NCBI GenBank assembly: GCA_963807005.1
Contig: CAWDZK010000001.1
Coordinates: forward strand, 310,001-374,000
Direction: 5' to 3'
Source of the DNA: CAWDZK01 sp963807005
GTDB taxonomy: Bacteria > Actinomycetota > Actinomycetes > JACCUZ01
DNA: 64,000 nt
The translations under genes were made by a program, and so were the position numbers. Position 1 is the first letter of the stretch. The number at the start of each line of letters is the position of its first letter. The notes below the pieces were generated by a model that made no database searches, was not told where the DNA came from, and saw only the letters and a program-made list of their open reading frames with translations. Shown here one piece after another: positions 49,576-59,028 of the stretch.

Positions 49576-50177
49576 CGGGGCGGGTCCAGGCGGTGGACAC
49601 CCGACGGCGTGACAGCGACCGTGACCCGCCGGTCGTGCGGTTCGGTGGGTACGGCGGGCAGCAGCTCCCCGTCGTACAGCAGGGCGACCACCGGCCGGTC
49701 CGGGGCCACGCGGGCCAGCGCCCGGTCGTACGAGCCGCCGCCGCGGCCCAGCCGGCTGCCGTCGGCGCCGACAGCCAGGGCGGGAACGATCACCACGTCG
49801 GCCTCTGCGACCGCGGCCACGCCCAGCGGAGGGCCACCGGGTGTCCACATGCCGTGCGCGCCGGGCGACAGATGGTCCCGCCCTGCGTAGATTGCCCAGT
49901 CCAGGTCCCGGTCGTCGCGCAGCAGCGGGACGAGCACCCGGACCTCGCCCGACCGGAGAACGTCGAGCAGCGCCGCGGTGTCGGGCTCGGTGCCGATGGA
50001 CAGGTAGAGGGCCACCGTCCGTGCGGCGGTGACCTCGGGAAGGGAGAGGACGGCAGCGGTGACAGAGCGGGAAGCGGCCGAGCGCTGCGGTCCGGTCGCG
50101 GCCCGCCGCGCGGCGATCACGGTCGCCCGCAGCCGGGACTTGCCCTCCGTCGCGTCCTGCTTCGTCCCGGCTGCCAC
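49572..50177 (-). CDS. 5-formyltetrahydrofolate cyclo-ligase
   Basis: The 201-residue ATP-dependent enzyme converts 5-formyl-THF to 5,10-methenyl-THF. An N-terminal KSRLRATVIAARR helix is followed by LYLSIGTEPDTAALL, VPALAVGADGSRLGRGGGSYDRALA (the ATP/Mg site with the GRGGGxYDR motif) and a C-terminal VAVTP segment. GTG at 50177 gives the normal family length though no strong ribosome binding site is seen. It is coupled to the antiporter gene downstream and divergent from the GGDEF gene. Confidence 0.9.
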   Translation of the reverse strand: MAAGTKQDATEGKSRLRATVIAARRAATGPQRSAASRSVTAAVLSLPEVTAARTVALYLSIGTEPDTAALLDVLRSGEVRVLVPLLRDDRDLDWAIYAGRDHLSPGAHGMWTPGGPPLGVAAVAEADVVIVPALAVGADGSRLGRGGGSYDRALARVAPDRPVVALLYDGELLPAVPTEPHDRRVTVAVTPSGVHRLDPPR

Positions 50178-50261
50178 CGCACCATCGTTCCAGCCGGGAG
50201 CCGGGCGCGGCAGCCTCGCCCGCGGGGCGGGACCGGACCGCGACGCCCGGGGCGCGGCCGC

Positions 50262-52238
50262 GTGAGCCTGCGGCGGCGGCTCTGGCTGGTCCTCACCGGC
50301 CTGTTCCTCATCCCGCTCGTGGTGGGTGGGCTGGTGCTGCTGGTGGTCGTGCCCGGCGCCCGGTCCGACCGGACGGCCAGCGACGCCGCGACCTCCTCGG
50401 TCGCCGTGCGGGCCGAGCTGCGCGACGAGTGCGCCGAGGTGAACCTGGCCGCCCAGGTCGTCGCGCTCACCGCGGTGGCCGGCACGCCGGACGGGGCGGT
50501 CGATGCCGTGGTGGGCCGGACCGTGGACTACGCCGCGGTGCTGGGCGCCGACGGTGCGGTGCAGGCGACCAGGGGGCGGCTTCCCGTGGCGGCCGAGCCC
50601 CAGGAGCTCCCGCGCTGCACCGACACGGGCGCGGCGGCCCTTTCCGTCCTGCCGGTGGTCGCGCAGCGGTTCACGCCGGTACGGGGCGCCGACCCGGTTC
50701 CCACGGCGGTGGTGGCCAAGCGGCTGGACCGCGAGCTGCTCGACGACGTGCGGCAGCGCTCGGCGACCCCTGGGGAGGTCGTGCTGCTCGCCGGGGACGA
50801 CGTGGTGCTCTCCACGTTGGGGGCGGAGGTGACGGCCGACGTCGTGCGGGCCACCCGGGACCGCACCGGCATCGTGGAGCTCGACGGCTGGACCGCCCGG
50901 GTCGCCGACCCCCAGCCGGGCGTGCCCTGGACCACGGTCGTCGCCGTCCGCGACGAGGGCGGCAGCACCCGCGGGCTCGTGCTCCTCCTGGTGGCCGGCG
51001 CCGCCGCGGCGGCGGGCCTGGTCACCGTCGTCGCATGGAACATGAGCCGGCCGTACGCCGAGCTGACCGCGGCCGCCGAACGCGTCGCCGGCGGCGACCT
51101 CGACACGAGCATCGCGGCCGCCACCGACGGCGAGGCCGGCCGGCTCGGCAGCGCGTTCAACGCGATGACCGACGAGCTGCGCCGGAGCGTGGCAGAGGTG
51201 GAGCGCAGTCGCGACGCCCTGCGCGACTCGTTGGAGCGGATCGGGGACACCCTCACCAGCACCCACGACCTGGACGGCCTGTTCCAGGTCGTCCTCGAGA
51301 CCGCGGTCGTGACCCTGCAGGCCAGGGCGGGCGCCATCCTGCACCTGCAGGCGGACCGGCTCCAGCTGGTCGCCGAGCACGCGCTGGACGAGACCGGCCT
51401 GGTCCCGCCCGCCTCGGTGGCCCCGGGCTCCGGCGTGCTCGGCCGGGTCCTCTCGACCGGTGTGAGCGCGCGCGGCCGGCTGGGCTCGTCCGGGCTGGTG
51501 GCCGCCCCCACCGAGCCGTCCGAAGGCGTGGTCCTGGCCGTGCCGCTGCGCAGCATGGGCAACGTCGTCGCTGTCGTCGCCCTCTACGACCGGCTCGACG
51601 GGCGCAGCTTCGACGAGTCGGACGAGGACGCGCTGCGGACCCTCGCCAACCAGGCCAGCATCGCGGTGGACAACATCCACCTGCACAACGAGGCCCAGCG
51701 GCTGTCCACCACCGACGCGCTCACCGGGCTGTGGAACTTCCGGTACCTGTCGATGAGCCTGGCCAGGGAGATCGAGCGGTCCACCCGGTTCGACCGCCCG
51801 TTGGCGGTGCTGATGCTCGACCTCGACCGCTTCAAGCAGGTCAACGACGCCCATGGGCACCCGCGCGGGGACACGGTGCTGCGGGAGCTGGCCGAGCGGG
51901 TGCACGAACAGATCCGCGAGGTCGACACCTTCGCCCGGTACGGCGGCGAGGAGTTCGTGGTGGTCCTCCCGGAGACCAACGTCGACGGTGCCGCGCTGCT
52001 GGCCGAGCGCATCTGCAACGCGGTGCGCCGCGAGCCGTTCCGCCACGAGGACGAGCCACCGCTCGACATCTCGGTCTCGATCGGCGTCGCGGCCTTCCCC
52101 GCTCACGGCCAGACGCCCGCGACCCTGATGCGGGCGGCCGACCAGGCTCTGTACCAGGCCAAGCGAGCCGGCCGGGACCAGTGGAGCGTGGCCGGCACCG
52201 ACAACGTCCCCGCCGCGAGCCGCCGACCGGCCCACTAA
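50262..52238 (+). CDS. membrane HAMP-GAF-GGDEF diguanylate cyclase
   Basis: The 658-residue product has TM1 (about 8-32), an extracytoplasmic sensor region, TM2 (about 240-262) and HAMP (about 260-315: NMSRPYAELTAAAERVAGGDLD). A coiled linker leads to GAF (about 345-475) and GGDEF (about 480-645). The active site reads RYGGEEF, metal and substrate residues appear in LMLDLDRFKQVND, and VSIGVA follows. The intact GGEEF predicts c-di-GMP synthesis; there is no EAL domain. The GTG at 50262 is 84 bases from the divergent cyclo-ligase start. galU starts 11 bases downstream. Confidence 0.93.
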   Translation: MSLRRRLWLVLTGLFLIPLVVGGLVLLVVVPGARSDRTASDAATSSVAVRAELRDECAEVNLAAQVVALTAVAGTPDGAVDAVVGRTVDYAAVLGADGAVQATRGRLPVAAEPQELPRCTDTGAAALSVLPVVAQRFTPVRGADPVPTAVVAKRLDRELLDDVRQRSATPGEVVLLAGDDVVLSTLGAEVTADVVRATRDRTGIVELDGWTARVADPQPGVPWTTVVAVRDEGGSTRGLVLLLVAGAAAAAGLVTVVAWNMSRPYAELTAAAERVAGGDLDTSIAAATDGEAGRLGSAFNAMTDELRRSVAEVERSRDALRDSLERIGDTLTSTHDLDGLFQVVLETAVVTLQARAGAILHLQADRLQLVAEHALDETGLVPPASVAPGSGVLGRVLSTGVSARGRLGSSGLVAAPTEPSEGVVLAVPLRSMGNVVAVVALYDRLDGRSFDESDEDALRTLANQASIAVDNIHLHNEAQRLSTTDALTGLWNFRYLSMSLAREIERSTRFDRPLAVLMLDLDRFKQVNDAHGHPRGDTVLRELAERVHEQIREVDTFARYGGEEFVVVLPETNVDGAALLAERICNAVRREPFRHEDEPPLDISVSIGVAAFPAHGQTPATLMRAADQALYQAKRAGRDQWSVAGTDNVPAASRRPAH

Positions 52239-52248
52239 GGTCGGCGCC

Positions 52249-53169
52249 ATGGCAAGCGAGCAGCCCGTCGAGACGACCCGGCCGGTGACCAAGGCCGTCG
52301 TGACCGTCGCCGGGCTCGGCACGCGGTTCCTCCCCGCGACCAAGGCGACGCCGAAGGAGATGCTGCCCGTCGTCGACAAGCCGGCCATCCAGTACGTCGT
52401 CGAGGAGGCCGTCGCAGCCGGGCTGACCGACGTGCTGCTGGTCACCGGGCGCAACAAGAACGCGATCGAGAACCACTTCGACCGCAACTGGGAGCTCGAG
52501 GCGGCGCTGGAGGCGAAGGGGGACCACGAGCGGCTCAAGCGGGTCCGCGAGTCGGCCGTGGGCGCCGACATGCACTACACCCGGCAGGGTGACCCGCGAG
52601 GCCTCGGCCACGCCATCCTCTGCGCCGCCCGGCACGTGGGGTCGGAGCCGTTCGCCGTCCTGCTCGGCGACGACCTCATCGACGCCCGCGACCACCTGCT
52701 GACCACGATGCTCCAGGTCAGGGCCCGCCACGGCGGCAGCGTGGTCGCCCTCATGCGGGTGCCCCGGGACCAGGTGAACCTCTACGGCTGCGCCGCCGTC
52801 TCCGACTCGGGAGACCCTGACGCCGTGACGATCACCGACCTGGTCGAGAAGCCGCCGGTGGAGGAGGCGCCCAGCGACCTCGCGGTCCTCGGGCGCTACG
52901 TCCTCGACCCCGGCGTCTTCGACGTCCTCCGCGAGACCCCGCCCGGCCGGGGCGGCGAGATCCAGATCACCGACGCGCTGCGGCAGATGGCGACCACCGG
53001 GGCGCACGGGCCGGTCCTCGGGGTGATCTTCGAGGGCCGCCGCTACGACACCGGGGACCGCCTCGAGTACCTCAAGACCGTCGTGCGGCTCGCCAGCGAG
53101 CGCGACGACCTCGGCCCCGACTTCACCGCCTGGCTGCGCGAGTTCGTCGCCACGGGCCTGCCCTCATGA
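52249..53169 (+). CDS. galU: UTP-glucose-1-phosphate uridylyltransferase
   Basis: The 306-residue nucleotidyltransferase has VTVAGLGTRFLPATKATPKEMLPVVDKPAIQYVV as the nucleotide-binding loop (G-x-G-T-R...K-E-M). LGDDLIDA follows (metal Asp), then GRYVLDPGVFDVL and GGEIQITDAL (sugar site). It makes UDP-glucose for envelope polysaccharides and glycogen/trehalose. It overlaps moeA by four bases (ATGA). The galU-moeA-moaC-mogA order is a conserved actinobacterial block. Confidence 0.96.
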   Translation: MASEQPVETTRPVTKAVVTVAGLGTRFLPATKATPKEMLPVVDKPAIQYVVEEAVAAGLTDVLLVTGRNKNAIENHFDRNWELEAALEAKGDHERLKRVRESAVGADMHYTRQGDPRGLGHAILCAARHVGSEPFAVLLGDDLIDARDHLLTTMLQVRARHGGSVVALMRVPRDQVNLYGCAAVSDSGDPDAVTITDLVEKPPVEEAPSDLAVLGRYVLDPGVFDVLRETPPGRGGEIQITDALRQMATTGAHGPVLGVIFEGRRYDTGDRLEYLKTVVRLASERDDLGPDFTAWLREFVATGLPS

Positions 53170-54416
53170 GCGAGCTGGACGCCCCGGGGGAGCTCAAGTC
53201 CGTCGAGCAGCACCTCGCAGACGTCCTGGGCGTCATCGAGCCGATCGCGCCGCTGGACCTGCAGCTGCTCGACGCGCACGGCTGCATCCTCGCCGAGACC
53301 GTGACCTCGACCGTCGACCTGCCGCCGTTCGACAACGCGTCGCACGACGGCTACGCGGTGCGGGTCGCCGACGTGGCCGCGGCGACCGCCACCGACCCGG
53401 TGCGGCTGCCCGTCGTCGGCGACGTCGCCGCGGGCGCACCCTCGAGCTACTCGGTGCAGCCGGGGCTGTCGGTGCGCATCATGACCGGCGCGCCGGTGCC
53501 GACCGGGGCCGAGGCCGTCGTGCCGCTGGAGTGGACCGACCGCGGGATCGCGTCGGTCGCCGTCGACCGTCCGGCCGACGCCGGCGCCCACATCCGCCGG
53601 CGCGGCGAGGACGTCACCACCGGCCAGGTGGTGCTCGAGGCGGGAACCCGGCTCGGGCCGGGCCAGCTCGGGCTGCTGGCGGCCGTCGGCCGCGACCGGG
53701 TGGTGGTGCGCCCCCGCCCGCGGGTGGTCATCGTGTCCACCGGCAGCGAGCTGGTCGAGCCCGGCACCCGGATCACGGCGGGGCAGATCCACGACTCGAA
53801 CTCCTACATGCTCACGACCGCGGCCCGCGAGGCGGGAGCGCTGGCGTTCCGCGTCGGCATCATCCCCGACGACGCGCGGACGCTGATGAACGCGCTCGAG
53901 GACCAGCTCATCCGCGCCGACCTGGTGATCACCAGCGGCGGGGTCAGCGTCGGCGCGTACGACGTCGTCAAGGAGGTGCTGTCCCGGCTGGGCACCGTGC
54001 GGTTCGAGAAGGTCGCCATGCAGCCCGGCAAACCGCAGGGCTTCGGCACCATCGGCCCGGACTCGACGCCGATCATCACGCTGCCGGGCAACCCGGTCTC
54101 CTCCTACGTCTCGTTCGAGGTGTTCGTGCGGCCGATCATCCGGCGGATGCTCGGCGTCGAGCCCCTGCACCGGCCCAGCGTGCGGGCCGTCTGCCTGGAG
54201 GGGTTCGGGTCGCCGGCCGGACGCCGGCAGTACACGCGCGGCTGGCTGGACGTCACGGACGGCCGGTACGTCGTGCGCCCGGTCGGCGGGTCCGGCTCAC
54301 ACCTCGTCGGCGCCCTCGCCAAGTCGAACGCGCTCATCGTCGTACCGGCGGACGTCACCGAGGTTCCCGAGGGTGGCGCCGTCGAGGTGATGGTGCTGGA
54401 ACGTCGGCTGTCGTGA
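53166..54416 (+). CDS. moeA: molybdopterin molybdenumtransferase MoeA
   Basis: The 416-residue protein has the four-domain MoeA layout. TVDLPPFDNASHDGYAVR comes early, MTGAPVPTGAEAVVPLE belongs to domain II, and STGSELVEPG and SGGVSVGAYDVVKEVL to the MogA-like domain III. A beta-barrel domain IV is at the end. It inserts molybdate into adenylylated molybdopterin. It is coupled to galU and followed by moaC after 7 bases. Confidence 0.96.
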   Translation: MSELDAPGELKSVEQHLADVLGVIEPIAPLDLQLLDAHGCILAETVTSTVDLPPFDNASHDGYAVRVADVAAATATDPVRLPVVGDVAAGAPSSYSVQPGLSVRIMTGAPVPTGAEAVVPLEWTDRGIASVAVDRPADAGAHIRRRGEDVTTGQVVLEAGTRLGPGQLGLLAAVGRDRVVVRPRPRVVIVSTGSELVEPGTRITAGQIHDSNSYMLTTAAREAGALAFRVGIIPDDARTLMNALEDQLIRADLVITSGGVSVGAYDVVKEVLSRLGTVRFEKVAMQPGKPQGFGTIGPDSTPIITLPGNPVSSYVSFEVFVRPIIRRMLGVEPLHRPSVRAVCLEGFGSPAGRRQYTRGWLDVTDGRYVVRPVGGSGSHLVGALAKSNALIVVPADVTEVPEGGAVEVMVLERRLS

Positions 54417-54423
54417 GCGGGCG

Positions 54424-54918
54424 ATGAACGAGCAGCCGCGCCTCACGCACGTCGACGAGCACGGCGCGGCGCGGATGGTGGACGTCTCCGGCAAGGACGT
54501 GACGGTGCGGACCGCGACCGCGTCCGGCCGGGTCCTGGTCTCGGCCGAGGTGGTGGCCCTGCTCCGCGGTGCGGGCGTGCCCAAGGGTGACGCGCTCGCG
54601 GTGGCCCGGATCGCGGGCATCCAGGCGGCCAAGCGGACACCGGACCTGGTGCCGCTCTGCCACCCGATCGCCATCCACGCCGTCGAGGTCGACCTGCGCG
54701 TCGAGGACGACGCCGTGCACGTCCGGGCCGAGGTCCGCACCGCCGACCGCACCGGTGTCGAGATGGAGGCGCTGACCTGCGTCGCCGTCGCCGGGCTCGC
54801 GCTGGTCGACATGGTCAAGGCCGTGGACAGGGGCGCCACCATCACGGACGTCCGGGTCGAGTCGAAGACGGGGGGCAGGTCCGGCACCTGGACCCGGGCC
54901 GCCGGCGGCCCGCCGTGA
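54424..54918 (+). CDS. moaC: cyclic pyranopterin monophosphate synthase MoaC
   Basis: The 164-residue enzyme starts THVDEHGAARMVDVSGKDVT. It contains KRTPDLVPLCHPI (substrate His) and GVEMEALTCVAVAGLALVDMVKAVD, the characteristic MoaC hexamer active-site motifs. It catalyses the second half of the first step of molybdenum cofactor synthesis. Its stop overlaps the next start (GTGA). No moaA is present in the window. Confidence 0.96.
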   Translation: MNEQPRLTHVDEHGAARMVDVSGKDVTVRTATASGRVLVSAEVVALLRGAGVPKGDALAVARIAGIQAAKRTPDLVPLCHPIAIHAVEVDLRVEDDAVHVRAEVRTADRTGVEMEALTCVAVAGLALVDMVKAVDRGATITDVRVESKTGGRSGTWTRAAGGPP

Positions 54919-55385
54919 GGGCGATGGTCGTGTCGGTGTCGAACCGCGCCAGCGCCGGCGTCTACGAGGACCGGACCGGTCCGGTGCTGGTCGAAGGCCT
55001 CTCAGCGCTCGGGTTCGAGGTCGAGGGCCCGCGGGTCGTGCCGGACGGCGACCCGGTGGCCGAGGTGCTGCGCGAGGCGGTGGCCGCGGCGTACGACGTC
55101 GTCGTGACCTCCGGCGGTACCGGTATCACCCCCACCGACCGCACACCGGAGATGACCCGTTCGGTGCTGGACACCGACCTGCCCGGCATCGCCGAGGCGC
55201 TGCGGGCCCACGGGATCGGCAAAGGGGTGCCCACCGCGGCTCTCTCGCGCGGCCTGGCCGGCCTCGCTGCGACCACGCTGGTGATCAACCTGCCGGGCTC
55301 GATGGGGGGAGTGCGCGACGGGCTGGAGGTGCTCGGGCCGCTGCTGGTGCACGCGGTCGAGCAGGTGCACGGGAGCGACCACTGA
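54915..55385 (+). CDS. mogA: molybdopterin adenylyltransferase (MogA/MoaB family)
   Basis: The 156-residue single-domain protein has VVVSVSNRASAGVYEDRTG-like opening residues and VVTSGGTGITPTDRTPEMTRSVL, the nucleotide/molybdopterin loop. GLAATTLVINLPGSMGGVRDGL follows. It adenylylates molybdopterin before MoeA inserts the metal. The GTG start overlaps the moaC stop. Confidence 0.95.
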   Translation: MRAMVVSVSNRASAGVYEDRTGPVLVEGLSALGFEVEGPRVVPDGDPVAEVLREAVAAAYDVVVTSGGTGITPTDRTPEMTRSVLDTDLPGIAEALRAHGIGKGVPTAALSRGLAGLAATTLVINLPGSMGGVRDGLEVLGPLLVHAVEQVHGSDH

Positions 55386-55405
55386 CCCGCGGGTGGCCGG
55401 CGACG

Positions 55406-55984
55406 TTGCAGGCGGGCCGGGTCGGGCTGCGGCCGATCAGCCGGCAGGACCGTGCGGCCTGGCTCGAGGTGCGCACCCGAAACGCGGCCTGGCTGGCGCC
55501 GTGGGAGGCGACCCCGCCGCACGACGGCAGCAAGGTGATGACCTTCGCCCAGATGGTGCGCTCGCTGCGCCGGCAGGCCCGCGACGGCACGATGCTGCCG
55601 TTCGTCGTCACCTATGACGAACGCCTGGTCGGCCAGGTGACGGTCGGCGGCATCACCTGGGGCTCGCTGGCCTCGGCGCACGTGGGCTACTGGGTCGACC
55701 AGCGCCTCGCGGGCCGCGGCATCATGCCGACCGCGGTGGCGCTGGTGACCGACCACTGCTTCGGCGCCGTCGGCCTGCACCGGATCGAGGTGAACATCAG
55801 GCCGGAGAACTCCGCCTCGCTACGGGTGGTCGAGAAGCTCGGCTTCCGCGAGGAAGGCACCCGCACGGCCTTCCTGCACATCGCCGGAGCCTGGCGCGAC
55901 CACCGGTCCTTCGCGCTGACCGCCGCAGAGGTCCCCGGCGGCCTGCTGGCCCGCTGGCGGGCCACCCAGGGGCAGGACCACTGA
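55406..55984 (+). CDS. RimJ/RimL-like GNAT acetyltransferase
   Basis: The roughly 192-residue protein starts at a TTG (LQAGRVGLRPISRQDRAAW). GYWVDQRLAGRGIMPTAVALVTDHCF is the acetyl-CoA loop and HRIEVNIRPENSASLRVVEKLGFREEG the C-terminal motif of RimJ-type N-terminal protein acetyltransferases. It lies 20 bases after mogA in the conserved galU-moe-sepX block. The target is unknown; a ribosomal or other protein N-terminus is likely. Confidence 0.9.
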   Translation: MQAGRVGLRPISRQDRAAWLEVRTRNAAWLAPWEATPPHDGSKVMTFAQMVRSLRRQARDGTMLPFVVTYDERLVGQVTVGGITWGSLASAHVGYWVDQRLAGRGIMPTAVALVTDHCFGAVGLHRIEVNIRPENSASLRVVEKLGFREEGTRTAFLHIAGAWRDHRSFALTAAEVPGGLLARWRATQGQDH

Positions 55985-56268
55985 CGTGTCGCGGCCGTGG
56001 CGCCGTCGCGGTCGCGACGGCGCTGCTCGGGCCGGCGGGGGCAGTGGTGCAGCCCTTCGTCGGGCTGGTCACCGTCCCCGGTGCGGCGTTGCTGCTGCTC
56101 GCGGCCTTCCCGGGACCCGCGCGCCGTCCGTCGCCCGTGCCGGCCTGACTTCCCGCCCAGACCGCGCGTACCCCCGCATCTCCTCGTCACAGTCGTCACA
56201 CCAGTCACAGGACTGATCGTGCGACACACCGCTTGAGGTCCACGGCCGGGTCCTCGGGGCCGCCTACC

Positions 56269-57156
56269 GTGACGCAGGTGGGGAGCGGGATCATCTACGC
56301 GGTCATCATCGTGATGTGGGCTGCGTACTTCATCCCCCGCTGGCTCAAGCGCCACGACGAGCTCTCGGAGTCGCGATCGGTCGAGAAGTTCGACCACGCG
56401 ATGCGGATCCTGTCCCGCAAGGACCCCACCCCCGACCAGCGCCGGGTCGTCATGCCGCCCAGGCCGGCGCCGCCACGGCGCACGCTGCCTGCCCGCAGCC
56501 CGCTGCCCGCTCAGCGCACCGCCCCGGTGCGCCGGCCGCGCCGCGCGAGCAGCGCCGCCGTCCGCCGCCGCCGCATCCTCGCCGGGCTGCTGCTCTCCAC
56601 CTTCGTCGCCACCGTGCTTGCGCCGCTCACGCCGGTGCCCTGGTGGGCGCCGGTCCTCCTGCTCGTCCTCACCGTGGCCGACGTCGCGCACCTGCGCGCC
56701 CAGGTGCGCAGCAGCCGCCAGGTCTCCCGGTCACGGGAGGCAGTGCGTCGCAGCATGGCGTCGCGGCTGATGCGGTTCGACTCCTTCGACCGGCTGATGT
56801 CGGTGCGCCGGGAGCTGGCCGAGGAGCGGGCCGCCGAGAACGCCCGCTGGGTCGCGGCGGAGGAGGCGGATCGTCGCGTCCGCGAGGAGGAGGAGCGCCG
56901 TGCCGCCGACGAGGCGGGCCGCTGGGACCCGGTCCCGGTGCCGCTGCCGACGTACGTGAGCAAGCCGCCGGCGCCGCGCCGGGCGCCACCGATCGACCTC
57001 ACCCACCCGGGCGCCTGGACCGAGGCGCAGGTCGATCCGCAGCCGGTGGAGCAGCGGCCGGCGACCCGGTCCGGGATGGCCGCTCTGGTGGAGGATGCAG
57101 AGGGCGCCGAGGAGCAGCTGGGAGCCATCATCGAGCGCCGCGCGGTGAACGACTGA
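56269..57156 (+). CDS. sepX: SepX/GlpR-type divisome membrane protein
   Basis: The 295-residue protein has an N-terminal helix (VGSGIIYAVIIVMWAAYFIPRWLKRHDE). A conserved basic region follows, then two closely spaced helices (about 103-140) and a long charged coiled-coil/linker (ERAAENARWVAAEEADRRVREEEE). This matches actinobacterial GlpR/SepX, a divisome stabiliser described in Streptomyces. The GTG at 56269 lies at the start of the conserved region. Its place between the RimJ-like gene and tRNA-Ala is the usual one. Confidence 0.88.
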   Translation: MTQVGSGIIYAVIIVMWAAYFIPRWLKRHDELSESRSVEKFDHAMRILSRKDPTPDQRRVVMPPRPAPPRRTLPARSPLPAQRTAPVRRPRRASSAAVRRRRILAGLLLSTFVATVLAPLTPVPWWAPVLLLVLTVADVAHLRAQVRSSRQVSRSREAVRRSMASRLMRFDSFDRLMSVRRELAEERAAENARWVAAEEADRRVREEEERRAADEAGRWDPVPVPLPTYVSKPPAPRRAPPIDLTHPGAWTEAQVDPQPVEQRPATRSGMAALVEDAEGAEEQLGAIIERRAVND

Positions 57157-57190
57157 CCAGAGCCGCCTGGTAACCTCGACGTCTCCACCA

Positions 57191-57263
57191 GGGGCTGTAG
57201 CGCAGCTGGTAGCGCACCTCGTTCGCAACGAGGGGGTCAGGGGTTCGAGTCCCCTCAGCTCCA
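57191..57263 (+). tRNA. tRNA-Ala(CGC)
   Basis: The 73-base sequence folds completely: acceptor GGGGCTG/CAGCTCC with discriminator A, D-arm GCGC..GCGC, anticodon stem CCTCG/CGAGG with loop TTCGCAA (anticodon CGC), variable loop GGGTC, and T-arm AGGGG-TTCGAGT-CCCCT. The CCA end is not fully encoded. Confidence 0.97.
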
Positions 57264-57451
57264 CCGACGATGTCGGCTGCTCGCAGCTCGTCGTGCCATG
57301 CCCCGCCGGTCCCGCCGGCCCGCACCGTCCGTCCATCGTGGCGGCGGTGTCACGGACCGGGCGTACGGTGTGGACGCAGGGTCACCCGTTGGCGGATGCG
57401 GTGACACCGCGGACGGACGGAGCACCCCTGTCCCCAGGCGAAGGGAGCCGC

Positions 57452-58600
57452 GTGAGCCAGCTGAGCCTCGGTGTCATGGGTCGGTCGCTCAAGGAGAACG
57501 AACGCAGGCTTCCTCTGCACCCACAGCACCTGGGTCGGATCGGGGCAGACCTTCGGGAGCGCATCTTCCTGGAGCACGGCTACGGCGAGCGCTTCGGCGT
57601 GTCCGACGGCGAGCTGAAGGGTGTGGTCGCCGGCCTGAGGACAGGCGAGCAGCTCGTCGAGGAGTGCGACGTCATCCTGCAACCGAAGCCGCTGCTCAGC
57701 GAGCTCGCCACGATGCGCGAAGGGCAGATCCTCTGGGGTTGGCCGCACTGCGTGCAGGATGCGGAGCTCACCCAGCTCGCCATCGACCGGAAGCTCACGC
57801 TGATCGCGTTCGAGGCCATGAACCACTGGAAGAGCGATGGCTCCTTCAACCTGCACGTGTTCCACAAGAACAACGAGCTTGCCGGCTACTGCTCCGTACT
57901 CCACGCCATGCAGATCGCCGGATCCACCGGTGACTACGGGCGCCGCCTGCGCGCCGTCGTCATCGGCTTCGGCGCGACCGCCCGGGGTGCCGTGACAGCG
58001 CTCAATGCACTCGGCGTGCATGACGTCGACGTCCTCACGCACCGCGATGTCGCCGCGGTGGCCGCGCCCATTCACTCCGCCCGCATCGTCCACTTCGAGA
58101 GGGACGGCACCGCGGCGGAGGTGAGCCACGCCGTGACCGAGGAGGGCAGGCTGCCCCTGGCCGGTTTCCTCGCGGAGCACGACATCATCGTCAACTGCGT
58201 GCTCCAGGACACCGATGCCCCGCTCACGTTCCTGACCGACGACGACCTCGCGGACCTGACGCCAGGAACGCTGGTCGTCGACGTGTCCTGTGACGAGGCC
58301 ATGGGATTCAGCTGGGCGCGCCCCACGACGTTCACCGACCCTGCCTTCGTGGTCGGCGACAACGTCCTCTACTACGCCGTCGACCACAGCCCCTCATACC
58401 TGTGGAACTCGGCCACGTGGGAGAACAGCGAGGCGCTGCTTCCCTTCCTCGGCACGGTCCTGGGAGGAAGGGAAGCGTGGGACGCGGATCCCACCGTTCG
58501 TCGGGCCGTCGAGATCCAGGACGGTGTCATCCGGAACCCCGCCATCCTGTCCTTCCAGCAGCGCGCGCGGGAGCATCCGCACCGGCCTCTGGTGACCTAG
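57452..58600 (+). CDS. alanine dehydrogenase/PNT-family enzyme, N5-(carboxyethyl)ornithine synthase-like
   Basis: The 382-residue protein has GVMGRSLKENERRLPLHPQHL and IFLEHGYGERFGVSDGEL as the N-terminal AlaDH/PNT domain. A Rossmann domain follows (LRAVVIGFGATARGAVTALNALG), with late VVDVSCDEAMGFSWARPTTF. The opening lacks the R-V-A-x-x-P substrate signature of true alanine dehydrogenase and looks more like N5-(carboxyethyl)ornithine synthases, so an opine-type reduction is possible. The GTG at 57452 has AAGGGAG upstream. Confidence 0.82.
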   Translation: MSQLSLGVMGRSLKENERRLPLHPQHLGRIGADLRERIFLEHGYGERFGVSDGELKGVVAGLRTGEQLVEECDVILQPKPLLSELATMREGQILWGWPHCVQDAELTQLAIDRKLTLIAFEAMNHWKSDGSFNLHVFHKNNELAGYCSVLHAMQIAGSTGDYGRRLRAVVIGFGATARGAVTALNALGVHDVDVLTHRDVAAVAAPIHSARIVHFERDGTAAEVSHAVTEEGRLPLAGFLAEHDIIVNCVLQDTDAPLTFLTDDDLADLTPGTLVVDVSCDEAMGFSWARPTTFTDPAFVVGDNVLYYAVDHSPSYLWNSATWENSEALLPFLGTVLGGREAWDADPTVRRAVEIQDGVIRNPAILSFQQRAREHPHRPLVT

Positions 58601-58634
58601 CTCATCGGTGGCCGCCGACCGCCGGGGCCTGCTC

Positions 58635-58928
58635 CTACCGGACCGCCTCGATGATCCTGATGTCCCGCTCGGCGCCGTCGCCGAGGGCGGCGAGCGCCCG
58701 CTGGTAGGCGTCGCTGTGGTAGGCGGCCACTGCCTTCTCCACGCTGTCGAACTCGATCAGCGTCGTGCGCTGCAGGCTGCCGGACTCGAACGCGTGCGCC
58801 GGGTTCCCCCGGGCCAGGAACCGGCCCCCTGCGGCGTGCATGGCAGGGCCGGCCAGGTCGATGTAGGCGGCCAGCCGATCCGGGTCGCGGACCGCGGTGA
58901 AGGTGTTGATCCAGTAGGCCCTGGGCAC
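58635..58928 (-). CDS. DUF1330 domain protein
   Basis: The 97-residue ferredoxin-like-fold protein begins MPRAYWINTFTAVRDPDRLAAYIDLAGPA and contains GGRFLARGNPAHAFESG and LIEFDSVEKAVAAYHSDAYQ, the DUF1330 signature. The function of the family is unknown. It is a lone gene convergent with the dehydrogenase. Confidence 0.9.
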   Translation of the reverse strand: MPRAYWINTFTAVRDPDRLAAYIDLAGPAMHAAGGRFLARGNPAHAFESGSLQRTTLIEFDSVEKAVAAYHSDAYQRALAALGDGAERDIRIIEAVR

Positions 58929-59028
58929 TCGTGACCTCGCTCTCGACGTCGGCTTGCTACGCGCTGTGGGGACGGGAACGGACCGGCTGCTCGCCGCATT
59001 CCCGCCCGTGCCCGCGCACGGAGCGTCG

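Noticed and set aside
55987..56148. Hydrophobic frame (AVAVATALLGPAG...) after the RimJ-like gene
   Set aside because: It reads like a small membrane protein but has no ATG, GTG or TTG at its beginning and no ribosome binding site, so I did not annotate it.
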